DNA of 54,354 nucleotides from an uncultured Allobaculum sp. (GCA_910577085.1 CAJTLE010000004.1:1-54354), one strand, 5' to 3'; shown: positions 9,901-18,276, numbered from the stretch's first letter. A program made the numbers and translations. The notes: generated by a model from the letters alone, not told the origin.

Positions 9901-11875
9901 CCATCGCAATATAGATATCCGGGCTTTGCGGGGTCAGCTTTTCGGCCTCTAAAGTCCCGTTCCATGGCTGGCCATTGGCATCGTTCAGCGTAATCAAGAA
10001 GCGGAAATCCTGGTCTGGAATGGTCAACGTCCGGTCTGCCTGGACGAATTTATACACTTCCAGATCGGTATTCACGCCATAGACGATCACGCCATTGTTG
10101 CCATACTGAATCTTGCGCAGACCATCTTGAAGGTCTCCCTTCTGTCGGAAAGGTACGCTGTCGGTTACGTTTTCATCTTTTTCGAGCTGGTATTGGCTCC
10201 AGGTATTGTCAGTTTCTGTGGTGGATGTTTCTGGGGCCGGAGCTGGCTGGGAAGCGGGTCGAAAAGTGGCTGTGGCTCCACTTTCAAAATCATTCTTACC
10301 CTGTTTGTAAAAGGCATTGGCATAAAAACGGATCTGATCATTTTCCTGGTGCTCTCCGATCCATTGGAGTGCATCCGCATCCAGATCGGAACAGTTGAGC
10401 GTATTGGTCATGACCGGTTTAATCTGGGTCTTGTACTGCAGGGAAATTGGCAGAGCCGGTATGGTTTCCACGTCCTCCCGTCCATTTTTCCGATAATAAG
10501 TCATTGGCAATAAAGCAGCCGGAAAGCGAAAGTGAACTTCATCCCCCTGCTTGCCTGAATGAGTAGTTACATCGACTTCTACCGTCAGGGCAAGATCGTA
10601 AAGTTTCTGACCAGTCAGCACATTGCCCTCAACAAAACCGGAATACCGATACGTTGTGGTATTCCCATTCTGGTGGATGTAAACCGGTTCGTACTGAAAG
10701 CCCTGATAATTCAGCAGTGGATTGGAACAGACTTCCATCCAGTCTCCCATCTGGTCAGTCATCGTGGTATATCCGCTCAGACTCGGAGCATCCGGATTGG
10801 TTTCAATCGGATAGCCGGATTCCATGGTCATGCTTTCAAAAATGGTCTCAAAGACATTCAGCAACGCACTCGGATCCTGGGCACTCATATAGTAGCGATA
10901 GGAGTGGCGCAGACCAAGATCCCCTTTGGTTGAGTAGTTTTTTGCATCTGGAAAGTTGCTGGAGAGGGCCTGCATGAAGCGATTCTCATTATCTTTTCGA
11001 CTATCTTCCGGAAGCAGAATTGAAGCGTCCGGATCGGCCGTGCCGAAGATTCCGATCGAGTAGACCGTTCCCTGATAGCCGCTTTTAATCTGATATGCAT
11101 TTTCAACAGCCGAATCCGCAATACTGCGGGTAAAGCCATAGCCATTGGAGGGAACCCCGTCGCTGAAGAAAATCACAACTTTGCGGCGACTGCCAGTTGA
11201 AGGCGTCGACTGCAGCAATTCTCTTGCTTTGATGAAGGCTTTATCGGTATACGTCACGCCAAAGGGCTTCAGACCATCAATGACTTTCCTGGCCTGGCTC
11301 AGATCACTGGTCAGCGGAAGATTCAGATACGCCTCATCGCCAAAGGTAATGATTCCGATCTGGCTCTGTTCACTTGATTCACCCGCTTCCTGGTTGGACT
11401 CCTGGACTTCGTCGATGAATTCATTGACGGCTTTTTGCATCGCCTGCATGCGGGTCATCTGCTGCCCAGACGAATCCTGACCAAAATTCACTTTCATGGT
11501 TCCCGAAGTATCGAGAACCAGAACGATATCCATCGGTTCTTCGAGCTGTGTGCTGATTCTTTCGGCACTGGACAAAGCCGAGAGCTCAATATTGAATCCT
11601 TCGTTGCTCTGACGCACATTCTTAGAAGTCAGAACATCCCCTGCCCGATCCGGACTTGACTGCAAGACTGTAGTTGGATCCGTCATTTTTTCGACCAGCC
11701 GTGCCTGACTCGACTGGCCTGCTGGTTCGGTTGTCTGGGGTGAATCTGTTTCATCAAAAGTCTGAGCATGAATGTCTGTTGGCAGCATGGACAGAACCAT
11801 GCTGGCGCTTAGAATTAAAGCTGTTAGAATCGTCACCCATTTAGCCAGGCCGATTTTTCCAAAATGTACTGTCAC
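6926..11875 (-). CDS. Giant surface protein: VWA head, pilin-like isopeptide domains, Asn/Gly/Ser stalk
   Basis: About 1650 residues, exported, probably an adhesin or pilus-tip-like protein. Counting from ATG 11884: signal peptide 1-40 (cleavage at DIHA-QT); von Willebrand A domain about 115-360 with the metal-site motif DTSGT at 125; a Cna-B/DUF7601-like domain about 603-735; then five domains resembling FctA/Spy0128 pilin modules, starting near 740, 883, 1050, 1203 and 1363, each with F.F and GTY-type strands and a closing FxN. A low-complexity GSNNGS linker (about 1495-1582) leads to one membrane segment and the basic tail KKLKKFSRKFSTKR. There is no LPXTG; AHKTDA precedes the membrane segment. 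AAAGG directly abuts ATG 11884, so a GTG at 11875 (spacing 8 nt) is the likelier start. Isopeptide cross-links are family knowledge, not seen here. Confidence 0.85.
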   Translation of the reverse strand: MTVHFGKIGLAKWVTILTALILSASMVLSMLPTDIHAQTFDETDSPQTTEPAGQSSQARLVEKMTDPTTVLQSSPDRAGDVLTSKNVRQSNEGFNIELSALSSAERISTQLEEPMDIVLVLDTSGTMKVNFGQDSSGQQMTRMQAMQKAVNEFIDEVQESNQEAGESSEQSQIGIITFGDEAYLNLPLTSDLSQARKVIDGLKPFGVTYTDKAFIKARELLQSTPSTGSRRKVVIFFSDGVPSNGYGFTRSIADSAVENAYQIKSGYQGTVYSIGIFGTADPDASILLPEDSRKDNENRFMQALSSNFPDAKNYSTKGDLGLRHSYRYYMSAQDPSALLNVFETIFESMTMESGYPIETNPDAPSLSGYTTMTDQMGDWMEVCSNPLLNYQGFQYEPVYIHQNGNTTTYRYSGFVEGNVLTGQKLYDLALTVEVDVTTHSGKQGDEVHFRFPAALLPMTYYRKNGREDVETIPALPISLQYKTQIKPVMTNTLNCSDLDADALQWIGEHQENDQIRFYANAFYKQGKNDFESGATATFRPASQPAPAPETSTTETDNTWSQYQLEKDENVTDSVPFRQKGDLQDGLRKIQYGNNGVIVYGVNTDLEVYKFVQADRTLTIPDQDFRFLITLNDANGQPWNGTLEAEKLTPQSPDIYIAMDPVEIVNGQGSFTLKNREKIRLHALPLYASLHVEEDTSQSMPGFTSITPAVDATVLPQGTEPIAFINTYQPEPLTLSSLQTGFSGVKILSGRSWQEDDVFQIRIDAESPMDVPLPSPNTVNVTSQSPNHEFAFGSVTFDKPGTYSYYISESRSGQNDLPGIKESMEVYRVTLEITQNPTDGKLTASKPVITRLQDQDGNQMETPQPVDQISFTNVYAIDNAVYTPILTKTLAGDTDGLPEAMQTFQFEMSTTDPEAPMPEGDIQTDGNTRTLIVNNAGTLISFGPINFEAKNAGHTYEYKFREVSGNVDGMTYSSKIYHLSLSVTKRPDKDADVLEVTPTWSVENEDKTGDTENSEASQTGTTTLVPLPAEQSPVFENTYFYKPASANLQGEVYFNDQLVKTQNLFTFSMTWADESTKAAYEQGIIQVDRSMAPTDAILQTLPNNKTGDFQFGSLTFNRLGNYFFKITENDPHNLAGYGAKIDQSREYAVVQVTPPANPAASSKLEASVYYVNAKNPQTIIDKAKFYNYYKAVFDPDEALTIPAIKHFEHRNGSPLTEEEKNLSFTFELTSSDPSGESTYRFFKPEGEQFNVLDGVTYNAPGTYMYTLKEIPQLGGYPVGNIDFDPSVYTITVIVGTKPAESLTDPDDSAADADQANPEDQTSVLYIESVTIFKDVDKIDWDKDKEELDPLVFSNFCKRTPITTPAFAPAKKIMRNDTLSEGQFTFQYTVNSEQIDGWAVNLNDDLTVDEQGNLTVTNKADGTIPPLSLTFTQPGTYTVTLEEIGEENDEFYYDQSIMSWTYVVTEENGQLSYTLSQPSQPAVFINARKNQSPDNSGGGSGGGNGNGNDGGSDNNTNNGSNNGSNNGSNNGSNNGSGNGSNNGSNNGSSNGNAGNGSNSGSGSGSNGGSSNDSSNSSNSSNNGVNLGGTNSSHSQSTQAKPSGSSKSAPTAHKTDAHFWLMCGTAAGAMLVLSYAQEKKLKKFSRKFSTKR
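7140..7400. repeat. Low-complexity Asn/Gly/Ser coding repeats
   Basis: Recurrent GATCCATTGTTGGA / GAACCATTATTCGA blocks on the plus strand encode repeated NNGS units of the stalk in the large VWA protein. The units are 12-nt multiples in the same reading frame, so expansion or contraction would keep the frame and change stalk length. Confidence 0.8.
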
Positions 11876-12271
11876 CACAATCATCCTTTCTGATTCTGAG
11901 AATTCATTTCCCTGTCATGCTTCTCTTTTTTCTGCCTCTTTTTCAGATTGCTGCTGGCAGAAAAAAAAACAAAGGAAATACCCACCATGCAAAACTGCAC
12001 TCATCTGGACTTTTCTTTTGTCTTCACTTTAACAAAACATAAAGATGCATAAATTTAAAATAACCGAAAAATCACTGCTCTGTCAGTCGGTTTTGTTGAT
12101 ATAATCATCATTTTAAGTTTATTCAGTAAACCATTCCATTCTCCGCTTCCTCTCTTTTTCCTTTATATTTATATCGACTATATTTTTATCGACCTTTTTG
12201 ATGAGAATTCCAGATGCGGTCAACGTAAAACGTCTGTTCTCACTTCTCTTTCTGAAAAGCAGAAGTCAAAA
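11876..12271. other. Intergenic leader of the VWA protein gene
   Basis: About 400 nt upstream of the large surface protein gene. It is pyrimidine-rich on the plus strand from 11900 to 12010 and A/T-rich from 12040 to 12190. No gene was recognised. The promoter of the surface protein gene should lie here, but no clear -35/-10 pair on the minus strand could be fixed by eye. Confidence 0.5.
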
Positions 12272-12299
12272 ACGCTGACCATCCAAAGACAGTCAGCGT
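12272..12299 (-). terminator. Terminator after the endonuclease/phosphatase-family gene
   Basis: ACGCTGAC at 12272-12279 pairs with GTCAGCGT at 12292-12299. On the minus strand the stem is followed by GTTTTTGAC. It lies just beyond the stop at 12317 and closes the PTS operon. Confidence 0.8.
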
Positions 12300-12316
12300 A
12301 TCAAGTTTATTAATTA

Positions 12317-13138
12317 TTAAGATTCGTACTGAACCATAACTCCGAAGTGATCGGAAAGAATCGGCTGATTCACTCCATTAAAGACCACTTCACTCGAGAG
12401 GACAGGCACAGCCTGTTTGGACCAGACCAGATCAATCCGCCGGTGTTCGACTTCTTTCTGGTCATGCCAGCCATCAATCGTACCCGAAACTGTCCAGCCA
12501 TCATCCTTGCGCAAAGCAGCTTCGTAAGTGTCCAGCCACCCGGAATTTCTGATCTCATCATAGGTTTCGTTGCGGACATTGGCGTCCCCGTTGAAGTCGC
12601 CCATCAAGAAGACTTGCGGCAGATCTGAAATCTTCTCTTTCAGCTTTTTCCATTCGCCGGCAAACGGTTCTTCTGGATCATTCCACCAGCTCATATGCGT
12701 ACTGAAGAACCATCCATCTTCCGTTTCAATGCCAAGAGCCATCCGGATTCGGTAATTGGTATACTCGTAATCTTTCGACACCTGGAAATGCCGGACATTC
12801 AGAATCGGTTTTCTGGAAAAAATGGCCAGACCTTCATCATATTTGTCATAGCCGGCCTTCATGGGCAGCCAGGCAAAATAGTACTCCTGATTGAGCGCAA
12901 TCAGTTTATTTTGAAGCGCGTTGGCATAGTTATCGGCTTTCATAGCCACAGCTTCCTGCACGGCTACATACCGAGGCGGTAAAGCCGGCAGCGCTTGCGC
13001 GCTCATGGTCTGATTGACTTCCTGCAAAGCAACAACATCAGGATGCTCTTGGGCGATAAATTCAGCAAGAACCTGTTGTTTCAGGTCCATTTCTGTTTCC
13101 TGAAGAGAATGGGTATTGAGCGTCAGAATCTTCATCAT
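12317..13138 (-). CDS. Endonuclease/exonuclease/phosphatase-family protein
   Basis: A 273-residue protein of the DNase I-like metal-dependent hydrolase fold. Visible motifs are LTLNTHS at the N-terminus, VALQEVNQ (metal-binding Glu), MGDFNGDAN (catalytic Asp/Asn), RRIDLVW, and the closing SDHFGVMV (Asp-His). No signal peptide is seen, so it is probably cytoplasmic. AAAGGAG lies 6 nt upstream of ATG 13138. It follows the PTS gene by only 39 nt on the same strand and shares its terminator, which suggests co-transcription with sugar uptake. The substrate (nucleic acid, phospholipid head group or sugar phosphate) cannot be told from the sequence; the operon context leans toward a small phosphoester. 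Confidence 0.85.
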   Translation of the reverse strand: MMKILTLNTHSLQETEMDLKQQVLAEFIAQEHPDVVALQEVNQTMSAQALPALPPRYVAVQEAVAMKADNYANALQNKLIALNQEYYFAWLPMKAGYDKYDEGLAIFSRKPILNVRHFQVSKDYEYTNYRIRMALGIETEDGWFFSTHMSWWNDPEEPFAGEWKKLKEKISDLPQVFLMGDFNGDANVRNETYDEIRNSGWLDTYEAALRKDDGWTVSGTIDGWHDQKEVEHRRIDLVWSKQAVPVLSSEVVFNGVNQPILSDHFGVMVQYES

Positions 13139-13177
13139 GGATAACTCCTTTATCTGGGATATTCAGTCCCGAAATTC

Positions 13178-15409
13178 TTAGAGAAGGTCGTTGATGTCAG
13201 ATTTGAGGACATCGGCTTTTGGACCATAGATGGCCTGGATACCGTTGTCTTTTTTCACCAGACCCATTGCCCCTTCAGCCTTCCAGGCATCCAGATCAGC
13301 AACCAGGGATGGATCAATAACAGTAACTCTTAAACGAGTCATGCAGGCATCAACATCTTTAATATTATCGCGGCCGCCCAGCAGAGCAATAATGCGTTCT
13401 GGCTGAGAGTTGCCACCGCTTTTGGAACCAGATTTTGATTTGGAATCAGATGCATCATCTGAGCTGGAATCATCATCTGTGGAGTAGTTGCCCAGACGAC
13501 CTGGAGTCGCGTATTTGAATTTCTTGATCATGAAGTACGATACGAAGAAACCAATAATGAAGAACAGCACGCAGGCAATCAGGAAGTTGAACAGGTCACC
13601 AGCAAGACCAGCCTGCAGGGACATTGGAATACGAGTGATGAACTCAAGGTTTCCAAAGGAATGCAGACGCAGATGGAAGATACCCGCCAGCGCAAACGCA
13701 CAACCCTGTAACAGTGCATAAACAATATACAGAGGAATCGCACAGAACATGAACATGAATTCCAGAGGTTCGGTAACACCTGTCAGGAATACGGCAAGGC
13801 AGATGGAGATGAACATGGATTTGTACTGTTTCTTCTTATCTGCATCAACGTTGCGGTACATACCGAGTGCGAAGCCCATTAACAGACCTGTTGCACCAAT
13901 CATCTGACCAACTTTGAAGCGGGCAGGTGTTACAGTGTTGAGCAGTTCGTTGTAGCTTGCAGCGTCACCAGCGTTCTTGAAGTTAATCAGGTCGTTGACC
14001 CATGCTAACCACAGTGGGTCCTGACCGTAAACAGCAGCACCAGCCTGAGCACCAGTCTGAATGACATAAGTTCCACCAAAGGACGTGTAGTTCATTGGGA
14101 TTGTCAGCATGTGATGCAGACCAAATGGCAGCAGCAGACGTTCAAGAGTTCCGTAGATGAATGGAGCAAGAACTGGAGAAGTTTCCGAAGAAGTTGCAAT
14201 CCATACACCGAAGCTGTTGATTCCAAGCTGGATGAATGGCCATACGATGGAAAGAATCAGGGCAATAATTACAGACCATACGATAACAACCAGTGGTACG
14301 AAACGTTTACCGTTAAAGAATGCCAGAGCATCTGGAAGTTTACGGTAGTTGTAGTACTTGTTGTAGATAATCGCTCCAGTAAAGCCGGAGATCATACCGA
14401 TAAATACACCCATATTTAAAGCTGGAGCGCCCAGGACGCTGACGAAGTAGCCATCAACTGCCATGGTCTGTCCAAATAAGGTGTGAGTAAATGCATTTGG
14501 ATCCGCCAGCATTGCATCGGTTACACCGAAGATCTGACCAGTAATGTTATTGATCAGAATGAAGGCAATACATGCCGCGAAGGCACCGCCGGCTCTTTCT
14601 TTGGCCCAGCTTCCACCAATCGCAATCGCAAAGAGCAGATTGAGGTTATTGATGATCGCCCAACCAATGTTTTCCATAACACTGCCGATCGTTGTAATGA
14701 CCGCAATGTCATTTGCGCACATGCCAACCAGTTTTCCTAAAGAGATCATCAGACCAGCCGCTGGCATAACAGCGATTACGACCATCAGAACTTTTCCGAA
14801 TTTCTGGAGGAATTCAAAGTTGATTTTGAATTTCTTCTTTTCCTTCTTGGCTTTCTTTTCTGCTTTTTTGTCTTCAGCAGCTTTTGGTTCTTCTTTTACA
14901 GTTACTTCTTTGGCAGCTTCTTCAGGAGCAGCTTCTTCGAACTGGAGCTCGAGAACTGGGGATTTACCACCAGTCACTTCAGTACCGACCACTTCAACGG
15001 CTGCACCATCTGCACCACCGCAGATCACCACTGGAGTAACTGTGTTCAGACCTTTGTTCTTTAAGAATTCCAGATCAACTTCTGCTACCAGATCACCGGC
15101 TTTGACTTTGTCGCCAGCTTTCTTGTGAACTGTAAAACCTTCACCATTCAGGCCAACTGTTTCCAGGCCGACGTGAACGAGCACTTCCTGTCCATTTTCA
15201 CCTGTATACCCAAATGCGTGCTGAGTAGGGGCGATGGTTGTCAGGACACCATCAATTGGAGCGTAAATCTTTCCATCTTCAGGAAGAATGGCAGCGCCAT
15301 CGCCCATCATTTTTCCAGAAAAGACTGGATCTGGGACTTCCGTGATAGAAATGACTTTTCCGCTCAGAGGAGCGGTGACCACGATTGTGGTCCGTTTTCC
15401 TTGCTTCAT
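13178..15409 (-). CDS. PTS sugar permease, glucose/maltose family, fused EIIA-EIIC-EIIB
   Basis: A 743-residue phosphotransferase enzyme II that imports and phosphorylates a sugar. Residues 1-155 are an EIIA of the glucose type: VFSGKMMGDG, auxiliary His64 (QHAFG) and phospho-accepting His79 (VLVHVGLETV). A Lys/Glu-rich linker leads to the EIIC membrane domain (about 205-650) with FNGKRFVP, the LPFGLHHMLTIPMNYTSFGG loop and GVTEPLEFMFMF. A second Ser/Asp/Lys linker precedes EIIB, with phospho-Cys689 in DACMTRLRV. The order A-C-B differs from the more familiar C-B-A or B-C-A fusions. The loop resembles alpha-glucoside permeases more than E. coli PtsG, so maltose or a related glucoside is a reasonable but unproven guess. 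AAGGAGG-type ribosome site; a cre-like site lies about 30 nt upstream. Confidence 0.9.
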   Translation of the reverse strand: MKQGKRTTIVVTAPLSGKVISITEVPDPVFSGKMMGDGAAILPEDGKIYAPIDGVLTTIAPTQHAFGYTGENGQEVLVHVGLETVGLNGEGFTVHKKAGDKVKAGDLVAEVDLEFLKNKGLNTVTPVVICGGADGAAVEVVGTEVTGGKSPVLELQFEEAAPEEAAKEVTVKEEPKAAEDKKAEKKAKKEKKKFKINFEFLQKFGKVLMVVIAVMPAAGLMISLGKLVGMCANDIAVITTIGSVMENIGWAIINNLNLLFAIAIGGSWAKERAGGAFAACIAFILINNITGQIFGVTDAMLADPNAFTHTLFGQTMAVDGYFVSVLGAPALNMGVFIGMISGFTGAIIYNKYYNYRKLPDALAFFNGKRFVPLVVIVWSVIIALILSIVWPFIQLGINSFGVWIATSSETSPVLAPFIYGTLERLLLPFGLHHMLTIPMNYTSFGGTYVIQTGAQAGAAVYGQDPLWLAWVNDLINFKNAGDAASYNELLNTVTPARFKVGQMIGATGLLMGFALGMYRNVDADKKKQYKSMFISICLAVFLTGVTEPLEFMFMFCAIPLYIVYALLQGCAFALAGIFHLRLHSFGNLEFITRIPMSLQAGLAGDLFNFLIACVLFFIIGFFVSYFMIKKFKYATPGRLGNYSTDDDSSSDDASDSKSKSGSKSGGNSQPERIIALLGGRDNIKDVDACMTRLRVTVIDPSLVADLDAWKAEGAMGLVKKDNGIQAIYGPKADVLKSDINDLL

Positions 15410-16092
15410 TTTTCCTCCTTTTTCCTTTTGAATGTCGTAAGCGTTTGCATAACCGTTTGTGCTTTGTTTGCGTTTTGTTTCACTCTGCCGCTCATCGCTC
15501 AGCCCGGCCTGTCTTTGCCATTTGACACTTTATTTACGGCTCTATAGTAACCGCTGCCGGTTCTTAAAGCAAGCGCTTTTTTGAAATTGTATGCGTTTTG
15601 TTTCGACAATTTGCGAATTTGTTTGCATTTCTCTTGCGCTTTGTATTGCATAAAGTTGCGTTCTTATCGAGTTGTCTTATTCCGAACAGTAAACAATCTT
15701 ATTCAGACTTGTAAAAAGAACGTTTTGCGGAGCCCCAAAAAGCAAAACAAGTCATTTGTGATTTTCCTTTGGGATCCGGTTTCTCGCGAAAGTATCTTTT
15801 GGGGCAAAGAACAGACAGACTGCCAGACAGTTCCAGGAAAGTCCAGGTAAAGACAAATCTGAAGATATGCTTTGGCTTGGTAATTCTGTTCAATTTACTT
15901 TTTACCAAATTATGCAAATGATTTTCGACATTTTCTTTAAATTTAACCATATTTTAGCGGATATTTGTCTCTACACAGCTTACAGAGCCCAAATAAAAAC
16001 GCTGAAATCCTATAAATTCCAGCCTTTTTTCAGAGTTTTATTCACAATACCAAATTTATCTCTTGAAAACATACAAATTCAATGCTAAGTCT
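15410..16092. other. Control region upstream of the PTS gene
   Basis: About 680 nt with no supportable gene; a frame at 15581-15850 is A/T-driven and unrecognisable. It holds the cre-like site listed separately, a palindromic AAGCGCTT core at 15571-15578, an inverted repeat AAATTGT/ACAATTT at 15584-15612, and an inverted repeat GTTTTGC/GCAAAAC at 15722-15748. The density of sugar-regulator-like words near the PTS start suggests catabolite and specific control. Confidence 0.5.
15436..15449. promoter_or_regulatory. cre-like catabolite control site
   Basis: CGTAAGCGTTTGCA matches 12 of 14 positions of the usual TGWAANCGNTNWCA pattern for CcpA sites. It sits about 30 nt upstream of the PTS start codon, where binding would block transcription. 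A LacI-type operator is an alternative reading, since the core resembles both. Confidence 0.5.
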
Positions 16093-16904
16093 TCAGATTT
16101 CGGCTTTGCTGCAAGGAATTTGAGTTTTTAACGTACGGCGTTCTTTCTGGCCATCCGTTTCAATCAGTTCGATTTCGGTACTGATCTTTTGACGCAATTC
16201 ATCCTCAATAAAATTGGTAATCAAAAGATCTGCTTCCTTTAAAGAGCCAACCAGAAAGACATTGGCCACTTCAAATTTCGATTTGTCCGCAATGACAATC
16301 GTCCGGTTAGCGCTATCCAGCACGCTTCGCTCCCAGCCCATCTCTTCCGGTTTGCCTACTCCAATCCCAGAGAGATCTTTCAGGCCATGCGTTCCCAGAA
16401 TTGCCAGGTCGAATCGGATCTGCCTGAGCATCTGTTCTGCAAAATAGCCATGGCATCTCCTTCCCTGTTCCCAATCAAGCCGCCAACCAGCAGAACCTGA
16501 AAATCCATTTCCAGTCCTGTCTCGGCCACATTCAAAGAATTGGTGACAATGGTCAGATCCTTTTTGGAGCGCAGCAGTTCCAGACCAGCATGCATGGTTG
16601 TACCTGTATCCAGATAAACGACCATGCCATCCCGGATTTCCTCGATGGCGCGCCATGCTACCACTCTTTTTTCTTCCACATTGGAAGCGCAGCGCTGTTC
16701 AAAAGGAAGCTCAATCAGATTCCGGTTGGCTCTGGCAAAACCATGGCCGCGGACAATCAAGCCTTCTTTTTCCAGAGCATCGAGATCACTGCGGATTGTC
16801 TCGCCCGTCACGCCAGCCTGTCTGGCCAGCTCATTGACCGACAGGGCTTCATGATCTAAAAGCAGATCAAAGATCTGTCTCTGGCGGTCTTCTTTTTTTC
16901 CCAT
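16093..16904 (-). pseudogene. DeoR-family regulator, frameshifted (module 1)
   Basis: A DeoR-type sugar-phosphate-responsive repressor split by a frameshift. The 5' frame (from ATG 16904, MGKKEDRQRQIFDLLL) carries the winged helix (SVNELARQAGVTGETIRSDL), the LDTGTT phosphate loop and KKDLTIVTNSL, and goes out of frame after VGGLIGN. The 3' frame resumes at GRRCHGYFAEQM and continues through FDLAILGT, SKFEVANV and LITNFI to the stop at 16093. Aligning with the intact paralogue at 18609-19400 places a one-base loss at about 16463-16468 and shows that nothing else is missing. The longer ATG at 16973 lies inside a palindromic operator-like site and is unlikely to be the start. It is transcribed divergently from the HAD gene at 17262. 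A sequencing error is possible. Confidence 0.8.
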
Positions 16905-17261
16905 CCTCTTTCTAGTCCCCTTTCCAGATTCATCCTTTTTCTGATCGTTTTTTGATTCAAACTTTGATATCAAAATTCTACCTCTGATTTTATTTTGATA
17001 AAAAAGAATTTTATTTGGATATCAAAATCAGGATGGAAATCCAGAAGATATCCATCCATACTGAAACCATCAGCAGGAACGCCTGTCAGCGTTTTCAAAA
17101 CAAAGCTGTTCTGGTTCAAGAGCTCCTGCCCGTCTTGCCCAGTGGGAATGGGGCGAAGGTTCGCCCTCTGAATCCGTCCATTTGCCCATCCTCCCGTAAA
17201 TGTGAATCAGTCCCTGCATAAATATATAGAAAACAAATTGCCTGTTTTCAGGAGGCCCTTT
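16905..17261. promoter_or_regulatory. Divergent control region with repeated TTTGATATCAAA-like operators
   Basis: Between the divergent DeoR-type and HAD genes lie TTTGATATCAAA (16963-16974, a perfect palindrome), TTTTGATA (16993-17000) and TTTGGATATCAAAA (17014-17027), at spacings of roughly 25-30 nt. Repeats of this kind between a DeoR-type repressor and its target are typical of autoregulated operators. The remaining 17030-17248 shows nothing clear apart from the ribosome site AGGAGG ahead of 17262. Confidence 0.6.
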
Positions 17262-18276
17262 ATGTCTGCAATTCTTTCGAAAACACGTTTTGAACCACAG
17301 CCCTGCCCTTCTTTATCTCCTCTGGCCTGGTTGCTGCGGCTTTTGCATTTTCATCCCGCCTGTCGTGATCTGCCATCCTTTGTGCTCTGCTCTGGCAGGC
17401 CAGAGGCAGATTTGTCTGAACCTGGACTTCTGAGATCAGATCCTGTTGGTCACATGACCGCCCGGCCCGCTCAGAAACTGCAGGCAGTTTTTCTGGATGT
17501 AGATGGAGCATTGCTTGATGGCAATCATCCCGATTTAAGCTCTTCTACTTTTGATGCCCTGCGATTGCTTCAAAAACGCGGGATTAAAGTGGCTTTGAAT
17601 ACTTCCCGGGGAATGGCTTCAGTTTTAAGTGTGCCCAGCCTGGCCAGGTTTCCTTTTGATGGCTACATTCTGGCCGGCGGCGGAGAGATTTACGATCATA
17701 AACGGCGTCTGCTTGAGCGCCAGACGTATATTCCGGCCGACCTGAAAGTCATCTTTGACCAGTGCAAGGCGATGAACATCCCTGTCTTTTTCAATAACCA
17801 GAAACCCAATCTGACTTTATGGACAGAAGAGTCGAAGCGATTTGCCAGAAAATACCATCTGTTTCCACTTCAGATTAAGAACTGGAGCGGCGAGGAGATT
17901 ACCATGATCACGGTAATCGATTCAGATCCAGAAAAAAATCGCCAGAATTCTGGAGGATGCGCCTGGCATTCGCCAGGTCAGCGCCGGCCCCATCAACCAG
18001 GACTTGTACCCCGAAGGTGTCAGTAAGGGCGCCGGCGTTAAAAAAATGCTTCAGGCCTGGTGTATGGAAGACGCCTGCTTTGCGGCGGTTGGTGACAGCA
18101 TGGCTGATGAAAGCATGTTTGAACAGGCAGCCCTGCGCATTGCCATGCCCTGGGGACAAAGTTCCACCATCAAAGCTTCCGACTTTGTCTGTGAAGACCA
18201 TGGCCAGGATACGATCGCTTACGCCCTCAAAGACTGTGGTCTGCTTGCAGCGCTTCCTGAAAGCTGCAGGAAATAA
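17262..18276 (+). pseudogene. Cof-type HAD phosphatase, frameshifted in an A7 run (module 1)
   Basis: A haloacid-dehalogenase-type sugar phosphatase broken by one base. Frame 1 starts at ATG 17262 (AGGAGG, spacing 6) and carries motif I as FLDVDGALL, motif II NTSRG and the cap domain (FDQCKAMNIPVFFNNQ, WTEES). The reading continues correctly only if one A is removed from the seven-A run at 17932-17938: the downstream frame then gives EKIARILEDAPGIRQV, DLYPEGVSKGAGVKKML and motif IV GDSMADESM, ending at 18276. The first 64 residues before MTARPAQ are not HAD-like, a puzzling extension given that the only good ribosome site serves it. Motif I has Ala where Thr is usual. Slippage on the A7 run could restore some product; a sequencing error is also possible. 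Confidence 0.8.

Noticed and set aside
16440..16475. Programmed ribosomal frameshift in the DeoR-type gene
   Set aside because: No slippery heptamer or stimulatory hairpin is visible at the junction, and the paralogue needs no shift. A mutation or sequence error is simpler.
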